The translations under genes were made by a program, and so were the position numbers. Below, piece by piece: positions 1 through 9,711 of a stretch of 64,000 bases of DNA. This stretch comes from an uncultured Armatimonadota bacterium (GTDB taxonomy: Bacteria; Armatimonadota; Fimbriimonadia; Fimbriimonadales; Fimbriimonadaceae), in assembly GCA_903927345.1 (NCBI GenBank), contig CAIYMO010000053.1:1-64000 (forward strand), read 5' to 3'. How positions within the stretch are numbered: position 1 is the stretch's first letter; the number at the start of each line of letters is the position of its first letter. Under the pieces are notes generated by a model. That model searched no databases. It was given only the letters and a program-made list of their open reading frames with translations, and was not told where the DNA came from.

Positions 1-163
1 CAAGTTCAGCCTGCAACTTTGCGACTTCGTCGGAGGAGTCGCTTACAAAATGCTGGGTAGTTGACTTGCTCGAACCTCCCTTATCAAGGAGCCCCCAAAG
101 CACCGCCACAATGCCCGCCCCTGCAAGCAAGGATGGCAAAACCGTAAATTGTTCAAAGTTCAT
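1..163 (-). CDS. Hypothetical membrane-anchored protein, truncated at the left window edge
   Basis: Reading the minus strand from an ATG at 163 gives MNFEQFTVLPSLLAGAGIVAVLWGLLDKGGSSKSTTQHFVSDSSDEVAKLQAEL, open to the window edge, with one hydrophobic helix followed by a hydrophilic region. Confidence 0.5.
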   Translation of the reverse strand, partial: MNFEQFTVLPSLLAGAGIVAVLWGLLDKGGSSKSTTQHFVSDSSDEVAKLQAEL

Positions 164-291
164 AGCAACTAACGCTTCTCAGAAGCCCAATATCCATTTT
201 CGTGCAACTTAGTACGAAACATTAGGTCTTAGGAGAAAATCTTTCCGGCTCCGGAACTCATTTGACCTTGGAAAGGGGTAAAAGCCTTGCT

Positions 292-3117
292 ATGCATTAT
301 CGGCAACTTCTTGCCCTATCAGTTGTGATCTGCGCGATTCCCGCAGGAACCTCCGCGCAAACTCCGATTCCCCGACCAAAAAGCGAAGGAAGCCTTGCAA
401 CGATCCTCGATGCGCTCAGACCAAGAGAGCTCGGACCAACGAACATGGGTGGTCGAATCATGGATTTCAGCGTATCAGAGGCCAACCCTGACCTCTTTTA
501 CGTGGCCACCGCCAGCGGTGGACTGTTCAAAACTCAGAACGGTGGAGATACCTTCGACGCGGTCTTCGACTACGGCAGCTCCGTGAGCATGGGCGCCGTC
601 GCAATCTGCCAATCCAAACCAAACGTGGTCTACGTCGGAACTGGCGAGCAATCAAGCCGCAACTCGGTCGCATGGGGCGATGGAGTCTACAAATCGGTCG
701 ACGGTGGAAAAACTTGGGCACACATCGGACTTCGCGAAACTCGACACATCTCTGAAATTTACGTCGATCCAAAGAATCCGGACGTGGTCTTCGTCGCCGC
801 AATCGGTCGCCTCTGGGGCCGCAGCGAAGAACGGGGTCTTTACAAGTCCACGGACGGCGGAAAAACCTGGCGACTCGTTCTCAACCGGGGGGATCGCGCG
901 GGCATCATCGACCTCGACGTCAACCCCAAGAACCCGAACATCATGTTCGCTTGCGCTTGGGATCGACTCAGAAAACCCTATGTCATGGCCAGCGGCGGTC
1001 TAGAAAGCGGCATCTTCAAGAGCGTTGACGGTGGCGAAACATGGAAGCCAGTCACGAAGGGATTGCCAAACACCACAGTCGGACGTTGCGCAATCAGCAT
1101 CCACGCCAAAGATCCTAAGATCATGGTTGCAACCGTAGAATTTGTTCCTCCTAAGGATACAAGCAATCCGTTTGCCGGTGAGGTCAGCGGTCAAGGCAAT
1201 GAGGAGCGAGAGATTGACGGTAGTCAGCCTAACATCTTTGCCGAGCAAGGTGGTCAGGCCCGAACCCAAACTCCAGCGGCAACCAAACCTGCCCCGCAAA
1301 AACCAGCAGACCCAGATGCCTGGCGAAAGTCGGTTCCTAACGGTAGCCAAATGAATGGCGGCGGAATCTTTATCAGCCGAGACGGTGGAGAGTCATGGTC
1401 GCTTCTACGAATGCTGAACCCCCGACCGTTTTACTTCAGCAACCCAAACATTGATCCAGTAAATCCAAACCGGATCTACATTGGCGGGCTCAATCTCCTT
1501 GTGACCGAGAACCTAGGAAAGGATTGGAAGCTGATTGGATCGAACACTCACGCCGATCACCACACCTTCTGGATCGACCCCAAGAACCCAAAACATTTGT
1601 TGACCGGATGCGACGGCGGTGTTTACTCTTCGAAGGACCAAGGAACCTCTTGGCGACATCACAACCAACTCGCGATCGGCCAGTTCTACGCCGTCGACTT
1701 CGACAACCAGTTCCCGTATTGGGTCTACGGTGGTCTGCAAGACAACGGAACCTGGGGATTGCCAACCCAGACCAACAACGGCCCCGTTGGACCATGGCAT
1801 GCAACCAACCTCAACGGTGGTGACGGATTCCACGTCGCCGTCGACAAGGTCGAATCCGAATGGGTCTACAGCGAAAGCCAAGGTGGCGCAACTGCCCGCC
1901 TAAACCGGAAGACTGGTGCCCGAAAGAGTATCCGACCGACTCTCCAAGGGGAGACTCTCAGGTTCAACTGGAGCACCCCATTCATGCTCTCCCCTCACGA
2001 TAACAAGACTGTCTATATCGGTTCTAACCGCCTGATGAAGTCGACAGACCGAGGAGACACCTGGAAAGCAATCTCGCCGGACCTCACCACAATGAGCCCG
2101 CGCAAGATCAAGTCTGGAGAACTCAGCAAGCGGCTAAGCATCAACATCGAATCCACTGGCGCAGAGAATCACTGCACCATCATCACCCTGGACGAATCGC
2201 GCCTGGTTCCTGGCCGACTCGTCACCGGCTCTGACGACGGTCAAGTGAACATTTCTCTCGACAACGGTGCCTCTTGGACTGATGTCACCTCCAAGCTCTC
2301 AGGACTGCCAACCAACACCTGGATCAGCCGAGTTCTTTGGTCAAAGTGGGAGAAGGATCGACTCTACGTCACCGCTGATGGTCACCGCAACAACGACTTC
2401 CGCTCGTACGTCTACGTTAGCGAAGACGCTGGTAAGACCTTCAAGTCCCTGGCGGGGTCACTTCCCGACTACGACAGCGTTTACGTTGTCAAGGAAGGCG
2501 AGAACAACCCAGACCTATTGTTCCTCGGTTCAGAAATGTCCCTCCGGTTCTCAACAGACCGCGGAGCAACCTGGAGCCGAATCCGTGGCAACTTCCCGAC
2601 CGTGGCTGTTCATGACCTCAAGGTTCACCCTCGAATGAAAGACCTCATCGTCGGAACCCACGGACGAGCAATCTGGACCATCGATATCTCGGCACTCGAA
2701 GGAATGCCGAAGAACTTCGTTGCAGACAGCTCGGACCGAGCGCCCAAGGAGCCAGTCATCCTCGGAGCATCCCCGGCAATCTACACCGCGTTCGACACCG
2801 GCTCACCTCTAGACGGCGACACCTTTGGTGGCTCCCCGAACAACGGCTCCGCCGTTCGTGTCTACGTCTGGATCCCCAAGGACCTCCCTGAAAACGCAGC
2901 GATCACCGCGACGTACCAAGGGGCCACTGGTGACGAACAATCAATCCTCCTAAATGACGCAGCGACTGCGTCACTCAAGAAGCGCGGAGTAGGCGTCTTG
3001 ACCTGGCAATCAAGAGGATTCTCCCGAACAATGCCTGGCGAGTACACCATTCGCATCAACGTCAACGGAACCGTCCTGAAGACCAAGACCGAGATCATCG
3101 CTCCTAAGTCCTTCTGA
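292..3117 (+). CDS. BNR/VPS10 (sortilin-like) beta-propeller repeat protein, probably secreted glycosyl hydrolase-like
   Basis: Repeated S.DGG.TW / STDRGDTW Asp-box motifs and an N-terminal signal peptide; the ATG at 292 follows a GGAAAGG ribosome-binding site, so the TTG at 262 is less likely. Confidence 0.85.
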   Translation: MHYRQLLALSVVICAIPAGTSAQTPIPRPKSEGSLATILDALRPRELGPTNMGGRIMDFSVSEANPDLFYVATASGGLFKTQNGGDTFDAVFDYGSSVSMGAVAICQSKPNVVYVGTGEQSSRNSVAWGDGVYKSVDGGKTWAHIGLRETRHISEIYVDPKNPDVVFVAAIGRLWGRSEERGLYKSTDGGKTWRLVLNRGDRAGIIDLDVNPKNPNIMFACAWDRLRKPYVMASGGLESGIFKSVDGGETWKPVTKGLPNTTVGRCAISIHAKDPKIMVATVEFVPPKDTSNPFAGEVSGQGNEEREIDGSQPNIFAEQGGQARTQTPAATKPAPQKPADPDAWRKSVPNGSQMNGGGIFISRDGGESWSLLRMLNPRPFYFSNPNIDPVNPNRIYIGGLNLLVTENLGKDWKLIGSNTHADHHTFWIDPKNPKHLLTGCDGGVYSSKDQGTSWRHHNQLAIGQFYAVDFDNQFPYWVYGGLQDNGTWGLPTQTNNGPVGPWHATNLNGGDGFHVAVDKVESEWVYSESQGGATARLNRKTGARKSIRPTLQGETLRFNWSTPFMLSPHDNKTVYIGSNRLMKSTDRGDTWKAISPDLTTMSPRKIKSGELSKRLSINIESTGAENHCTIITLDESRLVPGRLVTGSDDGQVNISLDNGASWTDVTSKLSGLPTNTWISRVLWSKWEKDRLYVTADGHRNNDFRSYVYVSEDAGKTFKSLAGSLPDYDSVYVVKEGENNPDLLFLGSEMSLRFSTDRGATWSRIRGNFPTVAVHDLKVHPRMKDLIVGTHGRAIWTIDISALEGMPKNFVADSSDRAPKEPVILGASPAIYTAFDTGSPLDGDTFGGSPNNGSAVRVYVWIPKDLPENAAITATYQGATGDEQSILLNDAATASLKKRGVGVLTWQSRGFSRTMPGEYTIRINVNGTVLKTKTEIIAPKSF

Positions 3118-3124
3118 CACAAAC

Positions 3125-3161
3125 AAAAGCGCACCCTCACAACAAGTGAGGGTGCGCTTTT
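3125..3161. terminator. Bidirectional intrinsic terminator
   Basis: AAAAGCGCACCCTCAC-AACAA-GTGAGGGTGCGCTTTT, perfect 16-bp arms, A-tract and T-tract flanks, between convergent genes. Confidence 0.92.
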
Positions 3162-3174
3162 CTATTTCCCAATC

Positions 3175-3636
3175 TCAGAGCCCCTGAAGGCCGTTGATGA
3201 TGTTCCACTCGGCCTCTGTCACCGGCATCACCGAAAGTCGCTGACCACGAGCCAACAACAGCATCGCTTCTAGACCAGGCGTTTCGCGCATCTCGCTAAT
3301 CGGAATGATCCGATCAAATTTGCGAATCAACTGGACATTGCGGCAGATCCATCTCGACCCATCCGCTGGAGCTTTAGGATCGAAATAGTCACTGTTCGGA
3401 TCGAATTGCGTGGGGTCAGGAAAGGCGTCTCCGCATATCCGCATGGTCCCAACAATGCCGCTCGGCGTGGCGTTCGAGTGATGGAAAAAGGCAAGGTCGC
3501 CATCCGCCATAGAATCCCGAAAGAAATTCCGAACTGTATAGTTTCTGCACCCCTCCCACATAGCAGGTTCGGACGCTTTCGCCAGATCATCAATCGAATA
3601 TGTGTCAGGTTCAGACTTCATCAACCAGTAACGCAT
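3175..3636 (-). CDS. EVE domain-containing protein
   Basis: Starts MRYWLMKSEPDTYSIDDL; contains WEGCRNYTVRNFFRD and FFHHSN, typical of the EVE/thymocyte nuclear protein 1 family. Confidence 0.88.
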   Translation of the reverse strand: MRYWLMKSEPDTYSIDDLAKASEPAMWEGCRNYTVRNFFRDSMADGDLAFFHHSNATPSGIVGTMRICGDAFPDPTQFDPNSDYFDPKAPADGSRWICRNVQLIRKFDRIIPISEMRETPGLEAMLLLARGQRLSVMPVTEAEWNIINGLQGL

Positions 3637-3751
3637 TTGAACCTAAGTCTACGCGGTTCATGAGACCTGAATCGCAGTCGAAACACCACGAGACCCAGTA
3701 AAAACAAATCGAAATTGATTCGGGGCGACGGGTATCGTATTGCTCACAGGG

Positions 3752-4474
3752 ATGAGACAGACAATTCTGGATTTAAGCGACGCCAAAGGCATTTTTGACC
3801 GCATTCTTAGCCATTGGACAACCGCTAACCTTGGTCTCACCGGCGCCGGAATCGTCCTCAAAGGCGACTTCGATAGAAACGCATTCCTGAACAAAGCTGT
3901 CGAATTCGATCACCTCTCCGAAGAGATCGAGCAGATCACCGAAACCCGAGACAAAGCCAGCGCGCAACTCACTCTCTACAAGGAGAACATGCGCTCGACT
4001 ATGCAGCGATTCGCTTACCTCGTCCGAGGCTTGTACCCAGACTCCGATTTCTCAAAGGGGCTCCCAGCGCTCCCCGATACTCGCTCCAACGAAGCCCGCT
4101 ACATGGCCCCCGTTGAGCGAACCCTCATGATTTGGCGACATGCCAACCGCGTTCGTCCACTCATCCTCCCTGATGGAACGGATGTCGAGGCGTTTGCCGC
4201 AGGAATCCAAGTGCTTCGACAGGCATTCAAGGCCCGCGACAAGGCATTCGCCCAAGAGCGCCAAATCCGCGCCGAGCGCCGCCGGCTCCACCAAGTCCTG
4301 ATCGACCGAGCCGTTCAGTATCGCCAAGTCGTTCTCGGAGTCTTCGGCGACGACCACGCCCTCGCTTTCTCCCTGCCACCACTCTGGCCAAAGCAGGATC
4401 GAAAGAAGAAGCCAACGCGCCGACTGGAAGTCATCGAAAACATAGCCGAGCCCGCCCGAGCTCTCCTCGCCTAA
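3752..4474 (+). CDS. Hypothetical protein, helical
   Basis: 244-codon ORF, ATG at 3752 preceded by a purine-rich stretch; no recognised domain. Confidence 0.7.
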   Translation: MRQTILDLSDAKGIFDRILSHWTTANLGLTGAGIVLKGDFDRNAFLNKAVEFDHLSEEIEQITETRDKASAQLTLYKENMRSTMQRFAYLVRGLYPDSDFSKGLPALPDTRSNEARYMAPVERTLMIWRHANRVRPLILPDGTDVEAFAAGIQVLRQAFKARDKAFAQERQIRAERRRLHQVLIDRAVQYRQVVLGVFGDDHALAFSLPPLWPKQDRKKKPTRRLEVIENIAEPARALLA

Positions 4475-4523
4475 ACCGCGTCATTCATCAACTTTCAAAC
4501 TTTCCTGAAACGTAGGGAGTAGA

Positions 4524-5618
4524 ATGTTAATGATGGCCGTTCTCGAAAATATCACTATTGACTCGATCTCCGAGAAGGTCTACAACAACGAGCGCATTAC
4601 CGCCGAAGAAGCGCTCTTCCTGTTCCATCACAACAATCCTCTCGAGCTTGCCGCTCTCGCAAACTTCCGACGGCAACAGCGAACCGATCCCAAAGTAGTC
4701 ACCTACATCGTTGGACGCATCCTCAACTACACCAACGTCTGTTGGGTCCGTTGTAAGTTCTGCGCCTTCTACCGAACCCCCGGTCACGAAGAGGGCTACC
4801 TCCACAGCGATGAGGACATCCTCGCCAAAGTCAAAGACACGGTTGACAAAGGCGGCGTAGAAATTCTCTTCCAAGGCGGTCTCAACCCGAAGCTCAAAAT
4901 CGAATACTTCGAGCACATCTTCTCGCTCATCAAGCGTGAGTACCCCGATGTCATCCTCCACGCGCTGAGTCCGGCCGAAATCATCTACATTGCGCACATC
5001 AGCAAGATCACTCTCGAAGAGTGTCTCACTCGCCTCAAGGCCAGCGGCCTCCACTCCATCCCTGGCGCGGGAGGTGAAATCCTTGTCGATCGCGTTCGCA
5101 AGATCATCGCGCCATACAAGGACACCACCGATGAGTGGCTTTCCTGCATGCGCGCAGCGTCGGCAATGGGCATCCGATCCACGGCATCCATGATGTTCGG
5201 GCATGTCGAAACACTTGAAGACCGTGTCGAACACCTCGGCCGAATCCGCGACCTGCAAGACGAGTGCCAACCATTCCGCGCCTTCGTCACTTGGTCATTC
5301 CAACCCGAAGACACAATGCTCCAGATTCCTGCCAAGTCAACCGCAGCGGACTACCTCCGAACCCTCGCCGTCAGCAGAATCTTCCTCGACAACTTCGACA
5401 ACATCCAGCTCTCCATCCTCACCCAGGGTCCAAAGATCGCCCAGATGGGTCTGGGCTACGGTGCCAACGACTTCGGCTCAGTGATGATCGAAGAAAACGT
5501 CGTCTCAGCGGCGGGCAACAAATTCATCTTGAATGCAACAGAGTTCGAGCGGCTAATCACAGATGCTGGGTACGAGGCGAGACGTAGGAACACGCGATAT
5601 GAGCTCCTCGAAGGCTGA
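4524..5618 (+). CDS. mqnC: Cyclic dehypoxanthine futalosine synthase (radical SAM, menaquinone biosynthesis)
   Basis: Radical SAM CWVRCKFC motif, NYTNVCWVRCKFCAFYR, and overall MqnC-like sequence. Confidence 0.9.
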   Translation: MLMMAVLENITIDSISEKVYNNERITAEEALFLFHHNNPLELAALANFRRQQRTDPKVVTYIVGRILNYTNVCWVRCKFCAFYRTPGHEEGYLHSDEDILAKVKDTVDKGGVEILFQGGLNPKLKIEYFEHIFSLIKREYPDVILHALSPAEIIYIAHISKITLEECLTRLKASGLHSIPGAGGEILVDRVRKIIAPYKDTTDEWLSCMRAASAMGIRSTASMMFGHVETLEDRVEHLGRIRDLQDECQPFRAFVTWSFQPEDTMLQIPAKSTAADYLRTLAVSRIFLDNFDNIQLSILTQGPKIAQMGLGYGANDFGSVMIEENVVSAAGNKFILNATEFERLITDAGYEARRRNTRYELLEG

Positions 5619-5895
5619 AGTCCGGTTTTGGGCGGAAGTCAAAGAACTCCCGGAACGATATCGAATTGTTCCAATGCTCCATAGACTCGATTTCTTTTTT
5701 CCAGACGAGTTCCAGAGGGGCTACTGCATCTGGCCCAGCGCAGAGCGTAAAGGACACGAACTCGGCTTCACACCTCTCAACCCTGAACTCTATGAGCTCG
5801 AAGTGCTCCCCCGACTCTTCATCGGAGCGGAATTTCACCTCCGACAGGCAATGCGTCCCCATGCGATCTGCCGTGTAACGGAAATCTGTGTCTAG
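5599..5895 (+). CDS. Hypothetical protein
   Basis: ORF overlapping the mqnC end by 20 nt; ATG at 5599 (MSSSKAEVRFW); same strand. Confidence 0.55.
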   Translation: MSSSKAEVRFWAEVKELPERYRIVPMLHRLDFFFPDEFQRGYCIWPSAERKGHELGFTPLNPELYELEVLPRLFIGAEFHLRQAMRPHAICRVTEICV

Positions 5896-6005
5896 CGCGG
5901 TTCGCATCGCTTTGAATCAGTCCAACAACTTCCCCGCAACCTCACCAGAAGTGATACAATAGGAAGTTCTTTTGCGCCGTTCGGATGCGGTGCAACGTCT
6001 GTATC

Positions 6006-6542
6006 ATGCCCGGTGAAACGAATCACGATTCCCTCCAGGAAAAACGCTGGCTCACCGCCCTCAACGAGGGCGATACCCGCGCTTTGGGTGGAATCTATGA
6101 ACTGTACGGAGAAAGGATTTTCCGATACACGTTTCGCATGCTGGGCAATCGTTCTGATGCCGAAGACATCACAGCCGAAACATTCCTTCGCGTCCTTCGC
6201 CGATCTGGCGAACTCCGCGCAGATGGAGCGTTCCGAACGTGGCTCTTCCGCATCGCAAGGAACCTTTGTATCGACAAAATGCGGCAGCACAAACTTATGG
6301 AGCTGCCCCCAGACGCATCAATCGCGGGAACCGAAGAGAAGTCAACACTGCGCATCACAGTGCAGCAAGCTCTCTCCGAACTCCCAACCGAATACCGGGA
6401 GCCATTAGTGCTTTGTGATCTCGAAGAGATGGCAGCCCGGGAAGCAGCGGAGGTTCTGAAAATCAGTGTTCCAGCACTGAAATCTCGCCTATACAGAGGA
6501 CGTAGGGCGCTCCGTGACAAGCTAGGAGGCACACAAGAATGA
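6006..6542 (+). CDS. ECF-type RNA polymerase sigma factor
   Basis: Sigma2 region GNRSDAEDITAETFLRVLR and sigma4 region LPTEYREPLVLCDLEEMAAREAAEVLKISVPALKSRLYRGRRALR; ATG at 6006 preferred over 5985. Confidence 0.93.
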   Translation: MPGETNHDSLQEKRWLTALNEGDTRALGGIYELYGERIFRYTFRMLGNRSDAEDITAETFLRVLRRSGELRADGAFRTWLFRIARNLCIDKMRQHKLMELPPDASIAGTEEKSTLRITVQQALSELPTEYREPLVLCDLEEMAAREAAEVLKISVPALKSRLYRGRRALRDKLGGTQE

Positions 6543-6823
6543 ATAACATCTACGACAAACTCGTCGATATGTACGCGGGCCAAGAGCTCGCCGAAGACCT
6601 AAACGCCGAACTCGAAGCCGTTGCTTCGACCAACCCAGCACTCAAGTCGGACATGACTTCCCTTCGCGCAACCGTCACTCGGCTGCAAAGCGACGACGAC
6701 GGAGCCTACACCGACGAAACCCACGCTCGAATCCTGATGAAACTGTACGCACGAGCGGGAGAGTTGCAGACCGGCGCACCCGAACCCATTTACTTGCAAT
6801 ACCAACTGCCAATGTCTGGCTAG
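6539..6823 (+). CDS. Small hypothetical protein coupled to the ECF sigma factor
   Basis: ATGA overlap with the sigma factor stop; 94 aa; soluble, no Cys/His zinc motif and no transmembrane segment. Confidence 0.8.
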   Translation: MNNIYDKLVDMYAGQELAEDLNAELEAVASTNPALKSDMTSLRATVTRLQSDDDGAYTDETHARILMKLYARAGELQTGAPEPIYLQYQLPMSG

Positions 6824-6856
6824 TAAACTGATTCCCTTAAGGCACCCCAACCTCAG

Positions 6857-7960
6857 ATGAAAATCACCTGTCCACGAAAAGAGTTCTTCGAAGCCGTCAG
6901 CGCTGCTGGCCAAGCCGCTTCGACCCGCACCTCGGTTAACATCCTGCAGACCCTTAAAGTCGAGGCAACCGAAACCACCATTCGCGTCGTCGGATGCGAT
7001 GGCGAAATGTGGGTCGAGCGATCGCTCCCTTGCGTTGTCGAAGAGCCGGGCGCAATCTGCGTACCTGCACGACTTCTCGTGGACATCGTCTCCTCTCTTC
7101 CCGATGGAGATGTCAGCCTATCCACCTCGGACGGCACCAACGTTTTGCTTACCCACGGAGCGTCGGAATACCGACTCCACTCCCTCGACCCCGTCGATTT
7201 CCCTGACGCTCCAACATTCGGTGGCGATAGCGACTTCAAGATTCCAGCCGGCGAACTTCGCTCGGCAGTCGACTCCGTCATCTTCGCGGTCTCGACTGAC
7301 CCGCACCGACAGCTTCTCACCGGTGTCATGCTCAACTACACCGGAGATCGACTACTCCTCGTAGCAACCGATACCCACCGACTTGCCGTTCGCCAAATCA
7401 CCAAGCCAGGTCTCGGTGGTGAAGTCAACGCAGTCGTCCCAGAGAAAGCTCTCAAGGCGATCAAGGCCCTTCCGGTATCGGACGACACCGAGGTCAAGCT
7501 CGAATTCGGCGCCGGTCGTGTTGGCGTCGATGCTGGCTCAGCCAAAGTTGTCACTCAGCTTCTCCAAGGCACCTATCCCAACTGGGAGCGCGTCGTTCCT
7601 GCCGAAACCACCCGAACCTGGTCTATCGAAGCCGACCAGCTCGGTAGCAAAGTCAAGCGCGCAATGATCGTCGCCCGAGACAGCGCCAACCGAATTCGCT
7701 TCAAAGGCGGAGAAGAGACCCTCACCATCGTCGCCCGCTCCGAAGAAAAAGGCGACGCGAAGGAAGAGCTCCCAATCATCTCGTCCAACGGCGAGATCGA
7801 AATCGCATTCAATGGCAAGTATGTTCTCGACGCCCTTGAACCAATCAGCGGCCCTGGAGTCAAAGTCGAAATGACCGAACCCTCACGCCCTGCAGTCTTC
7901 AAGTCTGGCGACGAAGAGTCCAGCTACTTCTGCGTCATCATGCCGATGTCGTTGATGTAA
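6857..7960 (+). CDS. dnaN: DNA polymerase III subunit beta (sliding clamp)
   Basis: MKITCPRKEFFEAVSAAGQAAS..., LLVATDTHRLAVR, C-terminal VIMPMSLM. Confidence 0.95.
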   Translation: MKITCPRKEFFEAVSAAGQAASTRTSVNILQTLKVEATETTIRVVGCDGEMWVERSLPCVVEEPGAICVPARLLVDIVSSLPDGDVSLSTSDGTNVLLTHGASEYRLHSLDPVDFPDAPTFGGDSDFKIPAGELRSAVDSVIFAVSTDPHRQLLTGVMLNYTGDRLLLVATDTHRLAVRQITKPGLGGEVNAVVPEKALKAIKALPVSDDTEVKLEFGAGRVGVDAGSAKVVTQLLQGTYPNWERVVPAETTRTWSIEADQLGSKVKRAMIVARDSANRIRFKGGEETLTIVARSEEKGDAKEELPIISSNGEIEIAFNGKYVLDALEPISGPGVKVEMTEPSRPAVFKSGDEESSYFCVIMPMSLM

Positions 7961-7961
7961 G

Positions 7962-8549
7962 GTGCCATTCCACTTCCCAGTCCTCAGCGGATTGACAATC
8001 CGTATCCGCGCCATTCGGCGAGAAGACGCAAATCTTCTCGCCGGAATCACTAGCCTCGATACGTTCAAGTACTACGTCACTTGCGTGCCGACCAGCGATG
8101 AACCTGAAGGTTGGCAACCGTTTGTTGACTACATCCTCAACACTCCGACCATCCACGGCCAAGTCATCGAAGACCTCCAAACCGGCCAGATACTCGGAAT
8201 GTCCAACTACCTCGATATCCGAGAAATTGATCGTCAGGTCGAGGTCGGCATGACGTGGTACATCGAGGAACGCCGTGGTACCAGGCTCAACCCCGAAGCC
8301 AAACTTCTCGTCCTCACCCACGCCTTCGAAGCGCTAAACTGCGTTAAAGTCACCCTCAAAGCCGATGACCGAAACGCCCACAGTAAGGCCGCAATCCTCA
8401 AACTCGGAGCAAAACCCGAAGGCTTGTTCAAAAGCCACCGCCTCACGCCATGGGGCGAATTCCGTGACACTGCTTGGTTCGCAATCATGGCCGAAGATTG
8501 GCCCACCGTAAAAGCGGGACTCCTCTCTAGGTTAGAACGTCAAAGTTAG
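7962..8549 (+). CDS. GNAT family N-acetyltransferase (RimJ/RimL-like)
   Basis: LTIRIRAIRREDANLL, LDIREIDRQVEVGMTWY, NAHSKAAILKLGAKPEGLFKSHR; GTG start. Confidence 0.87.
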   Translation: MPFHFPVLSGLTIRIRAIRREDANLLAGITSLDTFKYYVTCVPTSDEPEGWQPFVDYILNTPTIHGQVIEDLQTGQILGMSNYLDIREIDRQVEVGMTWYIEERRGTRLNPEAKLLVLTHAFEALNCVKVTLKADDRNAHSKAAILKLGAKPEGLFKSHRLTPWGEFRDTAWFAIMAEDWPTVKAGLLSRLERQS

Positions 8550-8767
8550 AAAGTCAAAAAGCTGGTTGACAATCAGGCTCCTGAACGACGTATAACTGAT
8601 GACCGCACGCTGCAAAACAGTTGATCCTCCAATCGAGGTTCAACCCAAATGACGAGCGCCCCATCCCGCCCTTTATTCCCTGTCCGAATTTCTCTCTTTG
8701 AACCTAGTGCGCCCATTAAACTGTGTACACACGGTAGTCAAACGACCAAAACTATAGCCATCCAAGA

Positions 8768-9238
8768 ATGCAAATCCTCCCAGCCACCCCAAAAGACATC
8801 CCGATCATTCGCCGCCTGATCGAGGCGTTAGCAGATTACGAAAAGCTGCGCGAGGAATGCATCATCTCCGACAACGATCTGAACGAGTGGTTGTTCGTCA
8901 CGCCTAAAGCAAAGGCCGTCGTCTGCTGGCAGCAAGGAGAGCCCGTTGGCTTTGCGCTCTACTTCAACAACTTCAGCACATTCAAAGGCAAACCCGGTAT
9001 CTATCTTGAAGACCTCTTCGTCAAGCCTGAACACCGAGGCAAAGGCTACGGCAAAGCCCTCCTTCAATACCTAGCTAAAGAGGCAGTCGCGAACGGTTAC
9101 GCCCGGTTCGAATGGAGCGTCCTCGACTGGAACCAGCCAAGTATCGACTTCTACGAGTCGATGGGCGCCGTCCTGATGAACGAATGGAAAATCTGTCGGG
9201 TCTCCGGCGACGCGTTAATTAAACTTGCGCAAAGCTAA
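8768..9238 (+). CDS. GNAT family N-acetyltransferase (diamine acetyltransferase-like)
   Basis: IYLEDLFVKPEHRGKGYGKALLQYLAKEAV and FEWSVLDWNQPSIDFYESMGA. Confidence 0.9.
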   Translation: MQILPATPKDIPIIRRLIEALADYEKLREECIISDNDLNEWLFVTPKAKAVVCWQQGEPVGFALYFNNFSTFKGKPGIYLEDLFVKPEHRGKGYGKALLQYLAKEAVANGYARFEWSVLDWNQPSIDFYESMGAVLMNEWKICRVSGDALIKLAQS

Positions 9239-9282
9239 CAATCCCCTTCAGCAAATCAAAGTTCCGCCGATAACACTAGTAA

Positions 9283-9711
9283 ATGGCGGATGCAACGTTC
9301 AAATTCCGGCTCCAACGCGTGCTGGAATATCGAGAGATGGAGGAAAAGTGGGCAAAAGACCACTTCCTTGAGAAACAAGCTGCGCGATTTGAAGCCGAAT
9401 CGGAACTCGCCGAAATCGACCGAACCCGAAAGGCATACCTCGGCATGGGTGCCGGCGACCTAACCCAGCGCCGCGAACTTGAGATTCGGCTCCAAAAGCT
9501 TGACGACTGCGAACGCGCTCAGCGACTGCTTATCTACACCCTTCAAGAAGAAGAGGATGAAGCAAGAGCAATCTGGCTCGACAAACGCCAAGAGAAGTCA
9601 GTCATGGAAAAGCTCCGAGAGCGAGCTCACGAAGAATTCAAAGTTCTCATCGAAAAACAAGAACAGCAAGCCCTTGACGAATTTGCAACCCAGAGGAGAG
9701 TAGCAGCATGA
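9283..9711 (+). CDS. fliJ: Flagellar export protein FliJ-like coiled coil
   Basis: FKFRLQRVLEYREMEEKWAKD start and a charged coiled coil of about 142 aa; adjacent SLT and MotE-like genes. Confidence 0.72.
   Translation: MADATFKFRLQRVLEYREMEEKWAKDHFLEKQAARFEAESELAEIDRTRKAYLGMGAGDLTQRRELEIRLQKLDDCERAQRLLIYTLQEEEDEARAIWLDKRQEKSVMEKLRERAHEEFKVLIEKQEQQALDEFATQRRVAA

Noticed and set aside
4527-5270. 247-aa minus-strand ORF opposite mqnC
   Set aside because: Antisense to a confident mqnC gene; long antisense frames arise from codon bias here and no domain is recognisable.
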